This document shows, piece by piece, positions 11,468 through 23,012 of a stretch of 64,000 nt of DNA. The stretch lies in the NCBI RefSeq assembly GCF_023343835.1, contig NC_064443.1:9920001-9984000 (forward strand), given 5' to 3'. The position numbers were made by a program, and so were the translations under genes. The stretch is from Lagopus muta. Its lineage: Eukaryota > Chordata > Aves > Galliformes > Phasianidae. The notes beneath the pieces were generated by a model. That model was not told the origin of the DNA. It did not search any database and saw nothing but the letters and a program-made list of their open reading frames with translations. Position 1 is the first letter of the stretch. Every line of letters begins with the position of its first letter.

Positions 11468-11486
11468 AAAAAAAAAAAAAAAAAAA
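11468..11486. repeat. A19 homopolymer
   Basis: Nineteen uninterrupted A residues with no retrotransposon body that I can see upstream. Confidence 0.9.
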
Positions 11487-12218
11487 GGAAAAGACAAGGC
11501 AAAAAGTGTGAGAGCTGGTGCTAATGCAGACAGGGACTTAAAGAGAGCAGCAGGATTTCTGCACTCATCTGCAGCCATTGGTGGTGGGAGTTGGGATCGT
11601 GTGGTCCCAGGGGGCTCCTCCATCCCGTTGCCTGTGGGATTTCCATGGTTAAGAGAGGTTTTTGATGGTGAAAACCTTGGACACTGAGAGTGAATCATCC
11701 ACTAAACTGAAATGGGGTTAACGGCAGAGCAAAGGCGGGTGAGCATTGGGGTCAGTGGGGCAGAAGGAAGGCAGCAAGCGGCAAGTAAATAACGAGCGTG
11801 GGAGTGGGGCCGGCGTCTGCCACAGCTTGAGCATATGGCCAGAGGGGTATTTGCTTCAGTGGGAAATCACAGGGAAATCATTTCGTCTTTTCTGGGGGGC
11901 TGGGTGATTTTAGCACCCAACTCTGTCACGTCTCCCAGCTCTGAGTGAGGGGGGGAAACCAGGGGTGCTGGGATGTGGAGGTTCCACGTGCTTGTGTTCG
12001 GGAAGAAGGACTCGTGGCTTTGTGGAATAACGCCCCTAGGTCGCAGGAAGGCTGCAGAGATGGGAATGGAGGCAGGGCCGAAGAGTGAAGCCCTTTGTGC
12101 AGCTTGCTGCTCACTTCAAGTTAACGGATCCCTTTCAGTATTTCAGTGTCTAAGGGGGGGCTGTAAGAAAGTAGGGGATAAGCTCTTCAGCAGGGTCTGT
12201 TGTAACAAGGGGAGCTAA

Positions 12219-12448
12219 AAGAGAGGAGATTTAGACTGGACGTAAGGTAAGAAAGAAGTTTTTTACTATAAGAGTAGTGAGGCACTGGTTGCCCAGAGAG
12301 GTGGCGGTGCCCCATCCCTGCAGACAGCCAAGGTCAGGCTGGATGGGCTGTGAGCACCTGATGGAGCTGTGGGTGTCCCTGCTCATTGCAGGGGTGTTGG
12401 ACCAGATGGCATTTAAGAGTCACTTCCAATTCAAATGATTCTATGATC
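12219..12448 (+). repeat. CR1 LINE 3' end
   Basis: It contains TTTAGACTGG, AAGAAGTTTTTTAC, GAGGCACTGGTTGCCCAGAG, CCATCCCTGCAGACAGCCAAG, GGCTGGATGGGC and a TTCTATGATCC end. The body with GCAGACAGCCAAGGTCAGGC marks a different subfamily from the 2786 copy. Confidence 0.9.
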
Positions 12449-12907
12449 CCGTTACAGATCCTGACCAAACAGCCTTATGCTATAGGAATTGCTCTCAGTG
12501 TGATCTGTTCAGTCCCCAGCTGGATGCTCCCACAGTGCAGACGGAACTTGGAGCTGAGAGTTGATTCACTTTGGTTTCACGTTAAAAATTAAAATGTGAC
12601 CCACATTAAAAAAGAGCTGGCTGTTCTTCCCTCTCCTCTCCTCTACTCTCCATCTTTATTACTTTGTCAAAGTACTTCCAGGTATAATACTTATGTTTTA
12701 TAGGCCTGAAGCACGAGATTATTCAATTTGCTTTATAGTTTGATAAATCCACTTGGATGTGGTAATTGAACTGCACAGCCTGGGGAGGAGGGAATTTCTG
12801 TAGCAGCTTCAGCCACTGCTTCCAACCACTTCTGTCCGGTGGGATGTGCAGGAGGCAGTGAAACCTGCTGGGGTTTGAGCTTTATATTTATTAAGAGATA
12901 ATAACCA
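12449..12907. other. Intergenic spacer between two CR1 copies
   Basis: It is AT-rich in 12580-12760 and otherwise plain. No gene, repeat or strong motif was seen. Confidence 0.5.
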
Positions 12908-13076
12908 CAGAGAGGTGCTGGGTGCTCCATCCCTGCAGACAGCCAAGGTCAGGCTGGATGGGCTCTGAGCACCTGATGGAGCTGTAGGAGTCCCTTTTCA
13001 TTGCAAGGGGGTTTGGATCAGATGGCCTTTAAGGGTCCCTTCTGGCTCAATCAATCCTATGATTCTGTGATTCTAT
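12908..13076 (+). repeat. CR1 LINE 3' end
   Basis: It carries the same GCAGACAGCCAAGGTCAGGC segment as the copy 460 bases upstream, but is truncated further 5'. It ends CCTATGATTCTGTGATTCTA, with three terminal repeat units. Confidence 0.9.
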
Positions 13077-16000
13077 TATATAATACGGCGCCTGTTGCAG
13101 CAGGAACTTGGTACAGGGACCCAAGAAGCTGTTCCCAGACTCTTGTTACAGGTGTACTTGATGTCCAGCTCTTCATCTGAAGTTTGCTAATTGATCGAAT
13201 TCCTGGCATTAGATGAATCTACCTCAGCAGATCAGATGTCTTTCAGCCTGGCTCTCAGAGGGCTGGCATCCCCCAGAAGCATATGGTGTGAAAGCTGAAG
13301 TCAGCTCCTCTATTTGAAGAAGAGCTCATCTGCTGGTAAACCTCTTGTAAGGTACAATCCTTACAACACAGCAATGCTCGGGGCTACCATGAAAGTAGGT
13401 GAAACACAAATGCTGAGACTTTGCAGTCTAGATCTCATCTCTCGGGGCGCCTTGGCTAGAGGTACATTGGATTGGATTCTTTAATCCAAATGCTGTTAGA
13501 AGTTTCCCCTTGCTGCTCGACAAAAACAAAATTCAGTGTTCCACTGAAAGAGATATTGATCCTATGTGAAATCAAAGCCTTGGAAAACCTTGGGAATGTT
13601 GGGAATTATTTTGCTGCTCCCACCATAGTGTTCCACAGCAGCTAGAGGAGGGGTGAGACTGTCAGCTCATTGTTCCTGCTGGAGGAGATGCCCTTCTTTT
13701 CCTGTTGTAGACATCATCCCCCAGGGCTATTAATACAGCATTTCCCAGAAGGGCTAAATTTAAAGCAAATGGAAGCATATTATATTTTTGGCTCCAGTAG
13801 GTAGAACTGTATAACACTCTGCACTCATTTTTGCTTTTTCTCTCCCTCTCTGCACAGAGTGTGTATCATAGGCTGTCATTGTATTTAAATAATAAAGCAG
13901 AACCAGGATTATTTTGTACACTTTTTTCTCCTCTCTGATCTCCCCATTGAAAAATGCATGGAAAGCAACAGATGTTTCGACTTTGTAGCTTGAACCTTCT
14001 CAGCTGTTTGAAGATTTGATGTAAAGTTCTTTGAACGTCAGTTTCAGAGGAGACTCTCTTAGTAACAGTTGCCATGCAAAATTCATAATTAATGAAGACT
14101 TCAGGGTTATGGTGGGTTTTAAAACTGTTATTTCATTATTATTATTTTGTGCAATTCTTAACAAGCTTGGAGATGCAGCTTGGTCCAACTGGAAGGAACA
14201 GTCAGCAGCATCCCGGTGTGATGGCATCGCCTTTTCCAGGCTGCTGGGCTCTGGGGCGGCCAGCAGGGCTCTCTGCTTGGCTGGGGGCGTCTGGAGGCTG
14301 ATTTAGGCAGGGTACCCTGTAATTAGCAGCTGGGAATAATGGCACTTACCTGCTGCCCGCTATATCAAAGCAAGGCTCTGGGCTGACTCAGTGGGCTGGA
14401 TTACCCTCTAGTGGCTGCAGCTAACATCAGAGAAGGGAAGCGTTTGCCTTGCAGATGTGCTTGCGGTGAGCAGACAGGGGAGCAGACAGCAGTGCTGTGG
14501 GAAATAAATGAGGCTCGTTGCCCCCCAGGAACTGCTGTTGCTGCAGAGTGATGCAAAGACCCGGGCGAGCTGTAGTGCACGATTCCTGCACTGGGAGGGA
14601 CTCTTTCAGGAGCACTTGCTGCTGGGACAGGATGGCTGGTCATGCTTCTGTGACCACATCTGAGTCACCTTTTAAGGTGTCAAATGCAGATGGCTGATTC
14701 ACCATGAGTGAAATGCGGGGCTCAGGCTGCTCTTGTCTTTCTCTTGGCCTCACTTGGTTTTCCCACATTGACACTCCAGGTCTCTCTGCCATTCAGTGAC
14801 CCCTTCTCTGTCCTGTTAAAGGGACAGGGAAGGACCCTGGACTGATGGTAGCTGTAGCATCCAGCTCAGTGATAGCAGGAATGCTGTTGCCTTAGCTAGC
14901 TCAGATTTTGGGTAGCCTACATGAGACTTTTCCATTGGGTCCACCCAGTGATGTTTGGGCTCATGCCCAAATGGCAGTCCCCCAGTTTCAAGGCAGCACA
15001 TCAGGGATTTCGCAGTGTACTTCACATCAAGCTATCTAAAATGCAGTCATCTGCATGCAGCTCTGGTGCACTGGCAACACTCTGACCATCCCCAGCATCC
15101 CGCAGGAGAGGCAGACGCTCAGCACTGTCAGCAATGACCGGTGACACTCGGCTGCCACCAGCAAGCCACCACTGGCTGCTGTGGTGGAGGCATCAAGTCA
15201 TGCATTTAATTGGTGCCTATTGGATTTTTTTTCCTGCAGCCACAGTTTGTGCTACTTCTTGTGACATCCGCGAGAAGCAGTGATTTAGGTTTGTTTGTAT
15301 GTCTGACTCAGAGGGTTTCTCCACGCTGGCATCTGACCCCTTCCCCCCCATCCTGACGGCTGTTTTTCTGTGTCATTGGACTGGAGTAAGAGGAGGCTTT
15401 TGGGTCGTGGGGTCAAAGGTTGGGCACAGCAAGGAAAGCACAGCCGTGCCAGCCATCAGGGCAGCTTGAGGGACATGCCATTCTTGTTGCTGCTGATGCC
15501 CCAGGACATTGTGGCCAAGCTGTTCTCCAGCTCATGAGCTGCAGCTGGGCCTCTGTCACGTTGCTGCAGTGTCACTGTGTGCCCCAGCTGCTAGATGAGC
15601 TTTGGTAATCACAGAGACAGACAGGGCAGCATTGGGTTGTACAGGCTTGGGGTGACAGTGGGTCATGTGTGGCTACGCTGGATTTTTTGCCTGTTGTGGA
15701 ATGGAACAAAATCTTGGAGGCTCTGGGCATGGGTAGTTGGGACTTAGCAGAGCAGAGGGGAAATGTCTCTGCTGGTGTTTCTAGGAGAAGCTTTAATTGT
15801 AGAGGCTGGGATTGGTTCCTGGCAGTGCCAGTGTGCCTTCTAGCCCACTCGTCAGGGCTCTGGGTACCATGCTCACCCTGCTGTCCTTCAGGGAATGTAA
15901 TGCAATAGGAGGTGACAGCACACAGAGCTGTCAAGCTCAGCCTGTCATCCTCAGCCAACACAGTGGAGGCCTTGGGGGCTGCTGCCTTCCCCTCCTGACC

Positions 16001-16810
16001 TCTCTGCTGGACTGCGTGCATGTGAGGGCTGCATGGGGACTCCTGCTTATTCCCAGACTTTACCTCATTGTGTGAGTACTTCTGCCCTCTTTGTCCACCT
16101 GGGTGCAGAGGGCACCTTCTCCCTTTCCTCTCATTTTTCCTTGCTTTTGTCCACACTGTGCTGTTGATAGAGTGGGATGAAGTGTGGGGAAGGTCAAGGA
16201 GGCTTTCTGCAGGAATTCTTCTCCTGCTCAGGCACTCTTGGGGCAGGTCAAGGGCAGCTTGAGTGAAGATGCACCGATTTGGGGATAGCAGAGTGCATCC
16301 ATGTTTAGCCAGATTCTTTGGGCCAAAGAATGGGCTCTATTGCAGTTTACACATGAAAGATTTTCATTGACTTTTGTTTGTAGATGACTCCTGAGTACCA
16401 ATACTCCTGCACCCCTTAACACTTTCTGCTCAGCCTCCTTCCACAGGTATGCCCAGCTCTGTTGGTTTCCAGTCCCTTTGCAGCCCTCGCTGACCCCATC
16501 TCCTGTAACCCGCCGTGGCAGACACAGCCTCGCAGCCCTGATGGGTTCCGTGCTCGGCAGAGGGGAATGGCTCCAGACTGTAATCCAAGCCGACAGATTG
16601 AGGTCAAACGCGCCTTTGGTGCAAGGAGCGGAGAAGGGCAGGAGAAGGGGAGGGGGCATGAGTGGAGTGGGCAAGAGGGAGATGAAGGACCTATGGGGAC
16701 CCAGTAGGACCCAGCAGTCTTGACAAAAAGGCACCCTGGTGTTGGGTTGCCTGGGTCTGTCAGGCAGTGGCTTTTCCCCATAGCACGTTTTTAAGGAGAT
16801 GACAGGAGGG
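13077..16810. other. Intergenic block, 3.7 kb, unrepeated
   Basis: No gene is recognised. Seen here are a 7-bp hairpin (TTGGATT-CTTT-AATCCAA at 13472-13489), and an RFX-like GTTGCCATGCAA at 14068-14079 followed by ATAATTAATGAAG. A further unrepeated AT-rich segment lies near 15195-15300. Long frames on the minus strand (15572-16156 and 16228-16842) show no domains and overlap frames on the other strand. Confidence 0.5.
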
Positions 16811-16962
16811 AAGATGGATGCCCTGCTCCTGGAAGCATTCAAGGCCAGGTTGCATAGGGCCCTGAGTAGCCTGATCTGCTGGTTGGCAGCCCTGCCCGTG
16901 TCAGGGGTCTGGAACTAGATGGTCTTTAAGGTCTTCTCCAACCTAAGCTATTCTGTGATTCT
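16811..16962 (+). repeat. CR1 LINE 3' end
   Basis: Landmarks are GATGCCCTGCTCCTGGAAGC, TTCAAGGCCAGGTTGCATAG, GGTCTGGAACTAGATGG, CTCCAACCTAAGC and TTCTGTGATTCT. The GGCCAGGTTGCAT segment marks an older CR1 type. Confidence 0.85.
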
Positions 16963-18037
16963 ACAAAGCTTTCTGCTCCCTGTGAACCCTTAAGCATGCT
17001 GGTATCTTCTCATTTTGCTTAGGATGGAGATGATTCAGCTTTCTTACATTCAAGGTGGGCTGATATTAAGAAATCCTTGAGAGGCTCTGACAGCATCTGC
17101 TTCTAGCTGGTACTTCTTCGACACAGTTAAACTGTTCTATACAGCATAGATGCCTCAAGTCTTTTGCTGCTTGAGGGGCACTGAGCTGTTTGTATCTCCC
17201 CCAGCTGCCCAGGACACTGTTCCTCATATCCAGAGGTGATATATTTATGGGTTGACAAGCAGAGGGATAGGGGCTGGGAGCTGCACTGAGGGCTGGGCTG
17301 CTCTGATGCAAATCCTGTTAGCGGTGAAGAGGGATGAGATGGAGAGAAATGGGAGAAGAGAATCAGCTCCAGACAGAATATATGTATTTTTTTGCCTGCT
17401 CCCTGGGAGACTTTTGAGAGTCTCAGAGCAGCATTTCACATAGTTGCTCAAGTGGAACTGCTCTGAATAAATAGTTGCGTTTCAGCAGTGGAGATTTAAA
17501 ACCCAAGTCTTGGCAATTCCTGGCTGCTGAAAATCCCTTGGTATTTTTCAGAGTAGTGGGTGTGTTAACCCTGGTACCATGGCCAAATTCCCAGCTGGGA
17601 ACCACTTCATAAAATCCCTTTCATACTCCTAGCAGGCTTCCTCTTAAAAATCTTTCCTCCTCTTTTTTATTTATTTCTTTATGTTTTCCCTGTCATTTGC
17701 CCAGCTGCCTCGCTGCTCTAGTGAGGCATTGCTTTGAGCTTAGACATGTTTCTAGCAATATATGTCTATATATTTTTAGCACCACTGTCATTCTTCCACT
17801 TCCATTGCTTTTTCCCTTGTTTATAGTCAGGATGCAGAGAGTAATCGTGTCTCCTCTGATCAAGTAAACAAAGGCTGTGTCCTCACTCCTTCAATCCTTA
17901 GAGTGGGTGACGTGTTGCTGCTGTCCCTTCCTTCCTGGCCTCCTTCTTCTGCTCCACCAGATCCTGTGGCTCTACATTGCCTGGGCTAAACCTCTTTCAC
18001 TTTACCATAACAAATCACTTCCCATCATTCCCATTTT
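16963..18037. other. Intergenic spacer
   Basis: No gene is recognised. From about 17630 the + strand becomes strongly T/C-biased, a bias that continues to about 19600. The segment 17750-17800 is TA-rich. Confidence 0.45.
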
Positions 18038-18160
18038 CAGGCTGGATCAGGCTCTGAGTGCCCGATGGAGCTGGAGGTGTCCCTGTAAACTGCAGGAGAA
18101 TTAGACCCGATGGTCTTTAAAGGTCACTTCCAACTCAGATGATTCTATGATTTTGTGATC
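18038..18160 (+). repeat. CR1 LINE 3' end fragment
   Basis: It carries CAGGCTGGATCAGGCTCTGA, GATGGAGCTGGAGGTGTCCC, GATGGTCTTTAAAGGTCAC and the end GATTCTATGATTTTGTG. It is a short truncated copy. Confidence 0.85.
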
Positions 18161-18533
18161 ATGCCACTGCATTACATGATTCTCTAAAATACAGATTTTC
18201 CTTTATCTATGAGATTGGTTATTAATAGAAAAATAAGACAAAAATGAAAAGTCCCCAAACAGGACAGTCCGGAATTCCAGAGCCCTTCTCTTGTCCTCCC
18301 TTCTTCCCTTTCATGCTGGGTTGTTGGATGCTCATATTGCTTTTTCATTCTTCTTACTTACAGGCTGTACACTGTGTTCTCCATCTCCTCATTGATCTAT
18401 CAAAGCCCTTACTCTAGTCCTGTCATGGCATGGGCTGGTTCCTGCAGGACTTTGGGCTACTTAGGGGCCAATCACTTGATAGCAGGAAGATATTGGATCT
18501 TCACTTCCCTCTCAGCTATGGTAAGTACATTTT

Positions 18534-18750
18534 CTTTAGATATTGGGAAAAAACTCTTTACTCAGAGGGTGCTGAGGCACTGGCACAACTGCCCAGAGAA
18601 GCTGTGGATGCCCCATTCCTGGAGGTGTTCAAGGCTGGGTTGCATGGGGCCCTGGGCAGCCTGGTCTGGGGGATGGTAACCAGCCCACAGCACGGGGGTT
18701 GGAACTATAGAAGATCTGCAATGTCCCATCCAACAAAGCCCTTTTATGAC
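18534..18750 (+). repeat. CR1 LINE fragment, terminus degraded
   Basis: It opens TTTAGATATTGGGAAAAAAC and runs through GAGGGTGCTGAGGCACTGGC, CCATTCCTGGAGGTGTTCAA and CTGGGCAGCCTGGTCTGGGG. The usual terminus is damaged and the ATTCTRTG repeats are absent. Confidence 0.82.
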
Positions 18751-20211
18751 TTTCCCTTCTGTTTACTCAGCTTAGTTTATATGCTTACAGTTATTGTCTC
18801 TGTTCAGAGCTGCAGAGAAGAATTCATTTAGTTGTGGGGCCTCACCTAGATTTTTGTGAACTCTCTTCCCCTGTCCTGCTCACAGCATTGCCTGTTCTGT
18901 CTTTATTATCTTTGTGTTTGTATGGCTGGAGAACCTTTTACTATTTGTTTTAATATCCTTCCTGAGGTCTAATTCAGTTTGACTTCTGGCATTTCTCACT
19001 CCATCTCTCTACTTCACAGCCCCTAAAAAAACTGCTTTCTCTGCTGCTTAATCATTTCCCTTTTTATGCTCTCTCTCTCCTTATTCTTTCTGTCCCTATT
19101 ACAATATTCATTTCAGCAAGGCAGGAGCTGCTCCTTGAGTATTTTTTTCCATACTTCACATGCATTCTCTGGGGAGTTTTGCATTTGGTTTGAAGACATC
19201 TGAACTTCTATTTTATATCCAAGACATGTGTTTGCCCTTTTGAAACCAGGGACCTTTAGGCAGCACTCTACTACTGTTTATCTGTCTGTTCTGTTTAAAA
19301 TAAGTCAAATATGGCATAAGTTTTAAGTAAGTCACCCTGTCCATCATTATTTTCCAGTTACAGCTCTCCCACAGTGCTCTTATCACTTACCAATGTTGAG
19401 TCTAAACCAATATCATTTCTTGGTGCTGCATCTTCTGCTGCCACTCCATTTTATGACAGTTGCAGCTAGGATGTCTGGACCTTACTATTGCAGGAGTTCA
19501 GGGTTTTTTGGTCTTCATTTGCAACTAGTCTCCCAATGTAAGTATTTTTTCTGATAGTTTCTCCATGTCCATTCAAACTTATCTAGCACTAGTCAAACTG
19601 GGCAACACAGGGCATAGGTCAGGTCTTTCCCCATGCAACATATCCAACCCAAGTTCTCCTTTGTAGTTCCTCTCTCTGTAGCTTGCAGCACAAAGTCCTC
19701 CTCCTCCTCCCTTCTCCAGCCTTTTTGTGGCCCAGGATTTGCCTGCCTCAGCTGGCTTGGCTTCTTGGGTGCGATCCTCTGATTGCCCACAAGCCTGGAG
19801 CCAGCAGCTCCTGCTGCGCGTTCTGCTCCCACTTGCCCTCGGCAGCTGTGCAGAAACAAGCTTTCCTCTGAACCTTTTCCATAATTACCTTTTTTTCCCT
19901 CCTTCTTTCCTGTAGCATATTGTCAGTGTCTTCTGGTCTCTGAGCCTCCTGGGACCCTCAGGAGAAACACAAACTGATTTTTTCTGGAGAGGGAATGAGC
20001 AACCCCAAGTTGCCATCCTGGGTAGGTTATTTTGTCCTCTTGGTTTTAATAAGCTGCACAAGATTAAAGAGTGACAGTGGATTAGGTATTTTTTTCCCCT
20101 GTGTTTAACTTGGCACGTAATTGGAGTAAGAACAAAGGATACGAAGGATTCTGGGTCCTCATGCACCACACTGCCATTGTTAGGAAACCTATTAAGGTGT
20201 CTGGCTGGTGG
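18751..20211. other. Intergenic, pyrimidine-biased
   Basis: No gene is recognised. The + strand is rich in T and C through about 19600 (many CTTT, TCTC and TTCC words). Small open frames on either strand have no recognisable content. Confidence 0.45.
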
Positions 20212-20298
20212 TCAGAATCATAGAATCACTCAGGTTGGAAAAGAACATTCAGATTCCTCTGTCCAACCATCAACCCACCCCCACTCTGCCCACTAGAG
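20212..20298 (-). repeat. CR1 LINE 3' end fragment
   Basis: TCAGAATCATAGAATCACTC, AGGTTGGAAAAGA, GTCCAACCATCAACCCACCC and CACTCTGCCCACTA are the reversed last ~85 bases of CR1. Confidence 0.85.
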
Positions 20299-21614
20299 AC
20301 CAAGGGGTTTGTGGTTTGGTGGGCTTACCTGTCGTTAAGCCTTTTTGCAATGTTTCAGCTGTTTGTGTGGGTTTGCATGTATTGTGTCTGTTTTCTCTCC
20401 CCTCCTTTCCACTTCATCTTCGCTTTCTCCCTCACCACAAACCTGATTTTAAAAGTACATGCACTTATTAATTTATGAGCTGTGGTCAGTGCTGTGGGAA
20501 GGGAGACCTGGAGGGAAAGGGGTTGGGGCACACATCAGGGCCATAATGAGATCAGGGACAGAGAAGGCTCTGTGTTTGGACTCCATTACCACTTTCATTT
20601 GGACACTTGATCCTCAAGTGAATGAATACAGCACATGACAGTGTCGGCTCTCTAGCAGCTTAATATTTCTGCAGATGATTGATAGCACTGTGTACAGGAC
20701 CTTCAGACATGAAGATGGGCAAGCACAGACCACAAATATCATGTGCTTGCAGTTGACAGTAGTGCCTAAGAGAGGGAACAGGAGGAGAGCACATCCCCTG
20801 CTGCTCCCCTCTGCTTCCCAGAGCTGCAGTGCCCATGGCCTGGTGCAGGCAGTTGGCTGCTCAGCTCCATGGGGTGCAAGGAAGGATCTGTTTCTGCTTC
20901 TTTCAGACTTTACAGCAACGCATCTGCATGTGCACTTAACTGGCATGAAACAACTCCCATCTCTCCTTGATAATGATAAAAAATGAGAGGGTGTTCCTAG
21001 GAAGAGTACGGACCTGCAGTTGGAGGAGCACCGTGGGCACTTGAGGTACCTTGCACACACACAGCTGCTCTCAGGAGTGGGATGCAACCCCACTGTGCAA
21101 CCCCACTGTGAGGCCACAGCTCTGTGAGTGTGGTTCTGGAACATGGTGCCCTGTTCCCTTTGTTTTCTGGTTTTCAGATTCCCAATCTAAACTACTGCAG
21201 GGAGCTGGAAGCTGAGAGAGACGGGATCAGGCCCTCCTAAACACACGATCATCACTGCCCCAGGTCTGCAAGGCTGACACACTGTTAATATGCTGCAGCA
21301 CCAGTGTTCTTCAGTTGCCTGCATGCCTCCTCCTCTCCCCAGCCAACTGCGCTAACTACTCAAATGCTATTAAGAGCATATAGATCCATGTCAGGGAAGG
21401 ATGGGGAACCAGGAAGCAGTTTACGTGAGACGAGTCCTAATGATGGAACCTGTGCAGGACAGAGCAGAGCTGTCCCTTCTTGCTGCTCCTATACAGCCAA
21501 TGTGGCTTCAGCCTGCTGGCATGACCAGGCAGGGGAAGCATATCCTCTCTGCTGCCAGCTGGAGGGCACAGTGCTGCAAGGTACAGATGCTGCTCCCTGC
21601 CTTCATGGACTCAT
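20299..21614. other. Intergenic spacer
   Basis: No gene is recognised. A perfect 13-bp tandem duplication (GCAACCCCACTGT twice) is at 21084-21109. The minus frame at 20614-21144 shows no domain. Confidence 0.45.
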
Positions 21615-21690
21615 TGGGGGACCACTGTGATCATCACATCCAACTGCCAATCCATCACCACCATGCCCACTAAAACATGTCCCTCTGTGT
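21615..21690 (-). repeat. CR1 LINE scrap
   Basis: TGATCATCACATCCAACTGC followed by CATCACCACCATGCCCACTA is the worn, reversed segment just inside the CR1 3' end. The terminal repeats are missing. Confidence 0.65.
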
Positions 21691-22780
21691 CTTGCTGGTT
21701 GCATCTGCCTCAGGTAAAAAACAAAATATAAGAAAAACAATAGAAGGTGAAAGTGTTACCCTGATTGTAAGTACCATTTGTTTTTGATGGTGTTTCTCCT
21801 GGAAACTTGCAGACAAGATCAATTTTCTTGTTTAACCCTCCATCCCAACTCCCATAAGAGAAATGAGTTTTGCTTTCTGCAAGTCCTGGATTCCAGCATC
21901 CTCTGAATATGCAGTGTGTTAATAAGGAGGTGTTTGTGCTGTGGTGTTGGTGGTGGCTCATCTAAGGGTTGAACTTGCCAGGCTATTACTGCAAAGCAGT
22001 CCAGGAGCATGGCAGTGCCGGACAAATGAGGCTTGTGGTTGCAGTGCTTCTTGGGAGAGCTTAGTGGTTTCAAGTAGAAAAAGCACAATTAGCACTGAGG
22101 CATCTGGGATGGGTTAGGACTCCTTTGACATACAGGGAGTCTGATGAGTTTTTCCAAAGTGATGTAAAAACAGAAAGAGTGGTCATCATCTGGCCTTTCT
22201 GATCTCAATGTGCATCTCATTAATGAAGGGGAAAAATGTTGCAGGGAATCGTGAGTTGGCTCAGTCATGTGTGGGAAAAGATAGAAACATAGGGGGGAAG
22301 CAGTACTTTGAATGTAACCTCCATATGCCCATTTAGGATTTAATAAGAGAGTTACCACATCGCTGTAAGTGACAGCTGGTTATTAGAAGCAGACACTGAA
22401 GCTGCGGATGATCCGAAGGCAATGCTGATGCTAAGCTATTCGTACACCAGTACATCTGCCTTTAATAAAGACTTTTAATTTTGTAAACATGCATTAACTA
22501 GCTTATTAAATCCAAATAAAATGGGTATCTTACTCTTAATGCAACCACACAAAAAGGACCCAACCCAAAACCCTGCCTCTCCAGCTCTAGCCCACAATTT
22601 CCTGGATAAAGCATGTGACCATGGTAGGTTGAACCCAGCATGTCATTCTGGCAGATTCACTGCAACTTTATTTCCTCTCTCCACCCATTCTTCCCATTCT
22701 TTGATTTGAGCATTTCCTTGCTTAGCACTCTCTGGAGCTGTATGTGGGCAGTGCAGCACGGGCAAGAAGTTCAGCCCAAA
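21691..22780. other. Intergenic spacer
   Basis: No gene is recognised. The stretch 22430-22520 is AT-rich and unrepeated (TTTAATAAAGACTTTTAATT and a following CATTAACTAGC). The remainder is plain. Confidence 0.45.
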
Positions 22781-23012
22781 TCATAGAATCATTTAGGTTG
22801 GAAGAGACCACTAAGATCACCAAGTCCAACCATCAACCCACCCCCACCATGCTCACTGTCCACGTCTCTTAGTGGGCATCTCTCCATATATCCAAATATC
22901 TCCATATTTCTTGAACACCTCCAGGGACAGTGCCTCCACCACCTCCCTGGGCAGCCTGTGTCAGTGCATCACCACCCTTGAGGAGAATAAACTTTTTCTA
23001 ATATCTAACGTG
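22781..23012 (-). repeat. CR1 LINE 3' end
   Basis: TCATAGAATCATTTAGGTTG, AAGTCCAACCATCAACCCAC, CTCCACCACCTCCCTGGGCA and a reversed TTTTTCTAATATCTAACGTG. About 230 bases are retained. Confidence 0.9.

Larger units (their letters stand above)
9655..12218. other. Intergenic, with low-complexity tracts
   Basis: No gene is recognised. It holds an AT dinucleotide region (9812-9884), TTTA/TTTG repeats (10299-10321), a T14 run (11258-11271) and an A19 run (11468-11486). The stretch 10090-10290 is unrepeated, with TAATGAAAATCGC, ATTGGTTTATG and GATAGACGTTAATG motifs, and is enhancer-like in texture. The + frame at 11146-11445 is a product of T-rich DNA. Confidence 0.5.

Noticed and set aside
11146..11486. 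T14 and A19 runs as ends of a retropseudogene
   Set aside because: No body with coding or SINE similarity lies between or beside them, and no target-site duplication was seen.
15572..16156. 194-codon minus frame
   Set aside because: No domain, and it overlaps open frames on the other strand. It is likely chance in stop-poor DNA.
16228..16842. 204-codon minus frame
   Set aside because: No domain, low-specificity content, and overlaps other frames. It runs into a CR1 fragment at its N-terminal end.
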